Shown here: positions 62,911 to 64,000 of the stretch, piece by piece
How the letters are laid out: each line of letters opens with the position of its first letter
Numbering within the stretch: position 1 is the stretch's first letter
DNA from: Diphasiastrum complanatum
Taxonomy: Eukaryota > Streptophyta > Lycopodiopsida > Lycopodiales > Lycopodiaceae
NCBI GenBank assembly: GCA_029204225.1
Contig: CM055100.1
Location: 6,499,165-6,563,164, forward strand
Direction of reading: 5' to 3'
Length of the DNA: 64,000 nt
The notes under the pieces: model-generated
Databases searched by the model: none
What the model saw: the letters and a program-made list of their open reading frames with translations, nothing else
What the model was told of the DNA's origin: nothing
Made by a program: the position numbers and the translations under genes

Positions 62911-64000
62911 TAAAATTTTTTACTCTACAAACCAATGGCAAATTGCCATCCTGAAGGTGAAATATCATTGTTATTGAATGAAATTTTTGTTCAACAAGTG
63001 CCATACAGTTCACATATTTCCATGTTATTCTTTTTTTATGAGATTGATTTTTGCATGAGAAATAGCTACTGCACAAGCGTCATAATTGTAAAGTATCTCC
63101 AGACCAAATTTTCTATTCATCCTCTATCTCCAAATCACCTTGTGGAGAGATTAAGATTTTTGTCCATCTTCCAAATCTCTATACTCCAAATCACTTCAGA
63201 GTTGATTCCTACATCTCATTGCATATTCATCGTTAAGTCAACTACAGGAAGATCGAAACAAATTTAGTTAAAATTTGTTCAATCTTCAATCTCGTCACGT
63301 GTTCATCGTGTTTCCACTCACTGCGAGTTCCAAATGACGATCAAACCTTTAGCATGCATATTACCAGTAACAACATCCCCACCAACAGATTTTTTTTTTT
63401 TTTTTTTGGGGGGGGGGGATAACAGAGAGAGTGGATTTACAAGCATCCACTGAAGCAGCAACATTGCTGACAACATGAAAAAATTGACAGCCAAAGTCAC
63501 GAAACCAAAGACAAAAAAGACAAGGCTAAGAAGACAAATGGGAAATCCAAAAGGACTCAATAAAAAAAAGTACCCCAGTCACGACAAAGATCCTTCAACA
63601 AATAAGTACAAATATGGGAAAATCAGTTTTCTTTTTCATCCACTCCCATGCCTATTCTATCATCCACACCATCTACTGATGTCACCACCACCACCACCAC
63701 CCTTCCTTCCTTCCTTCCTTTGTTTTTCCATCATCTCGTTATCCATCTGAGAAATCCCCAGTTTCTCAAAGCCTGATAGTTTTACCGAAGTGGCTAAGAG
63801 ATCATTGCAAGTGTTTTGAGGAGACCAAGCACATTGGTTGATTCAACTAGAAAAGATTTAAGAAACAGGCGAAGCCACATCACGAAATAAAGAGAAAGAT
63901 CCAAGAAGCTGAAGAGGAAAGGACAAAACTTTATGTAGTAATCCTAACATTGTGAATCTCGTCACTTGCAATTTTCAACAAGATTTGTAAGTTTGGGAGA
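62911..64000. other. Unassigned right end
   Basis: No gene or element boundary recognised. Simple runs only: poly-T then poly-G at 63390-63419 and CCA/CTT-type runs at 63683-63722. ORFs here are short and low complexity. Confidence 0.5.
63390..63419. repeat. Homopolymer pair T(n)G(n)
   Basis: About 18-20 T followed by about 10 G. A run like this often marks low-confidence assembly as well as real sequence. Confidence 0.85.

Noticed and set aside
63475-63750. 91-codon ORF at the right end
   Set aside because: Lysine- then proline-rich low complexity from simple repeats; nothing recognisable.

Overview
This window is nuclear DNA of a large-genome seed plant. Almost all of it is made of nested LTR retrotransposons, and I see no convincing single-copy host gene, tRNA, rRNA or CRISPR array. 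The copia gag-pol proteins are plant type, with DUF4219/UBN2-like gag and a primer-binding site (PBS) complementary to initiator tRNA-Met. The repeat density and the extra-ORF gypsy elements would suit a gymnosperm-sized genome, but the species cannot be fixed from sequence alone.

Layout, left to right. 1-837: 5' end of a minus-strand copia element, D. 838-15305: a broken plus-strand gypsy 3' end, F, carrying an unrecognised ORF called 'ORF-X' here. F is split by copia element B (1651-14244, TSD CTAAC), whose own 5' LTR is split by copia element A1 (2095-8525, TSD CTTGT). 15306-19991: copia remnant G, a gypsy integrase piece, a minus-strand LTR element I with no pol, and the 3' LTR of gypsy element E. 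20000-27604: element E on the minus strand, as degenerate pol, then tandem-repeat arrays, then ORF-X, then polypurine tract (PPT) and LTR. 27605-39779: a graveyard of broken copia pieces in both orientations (head-to-head junctions, a gag-RT fusion, unmatched LTRs), with a gypsy gag fragment at 34.6-35.7 kb. 39780-42973: two copies of another copia lineage (N plus, O minus) facing each other with an inverted LTR pair. 42974-48925: A2, near-identical sister of A1, inserted in O and missing most of its 3' LTR. 49096-54956: intact copia element C (TSD AGTAA). 55160-57780: an ORF-X fragment, then a gypsy 5' end P with a 151-bp leader repeat and gag. 57781-62910: minus-strand gypsy Q (integrase, spacer, ORF-X, PPT). 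62911-64000: nothing recognised.

The copia elements encode the usual GAG-AP-INT-RT-RH polyprotein. A1, A2 and C keep open frames of 1316-1317 codons with the key catalytic residues visible; B has three in-frame stops. LTR mismatch counts by eye (B about 14 of 682, A1 5 of 655, C about 1 of 653) put B oldest and C youngest, which fits the nesting.

The most interesting signal is ORF-X. It is a long same-strand reading frame between pol and the 3' LTR of gypsy elements, seen in three copies (F, E, Q) plus a stray piece. Its layout is an N-terminal globular region, a Pro/Ser/Gln linker, a coiled coil and a C-terminal region ending at the PPT. The second theme is a palindrome built on a G-box, TTCACACGTGTGAA, that recurs inside LTRs of otherwise dissimilar copia families.
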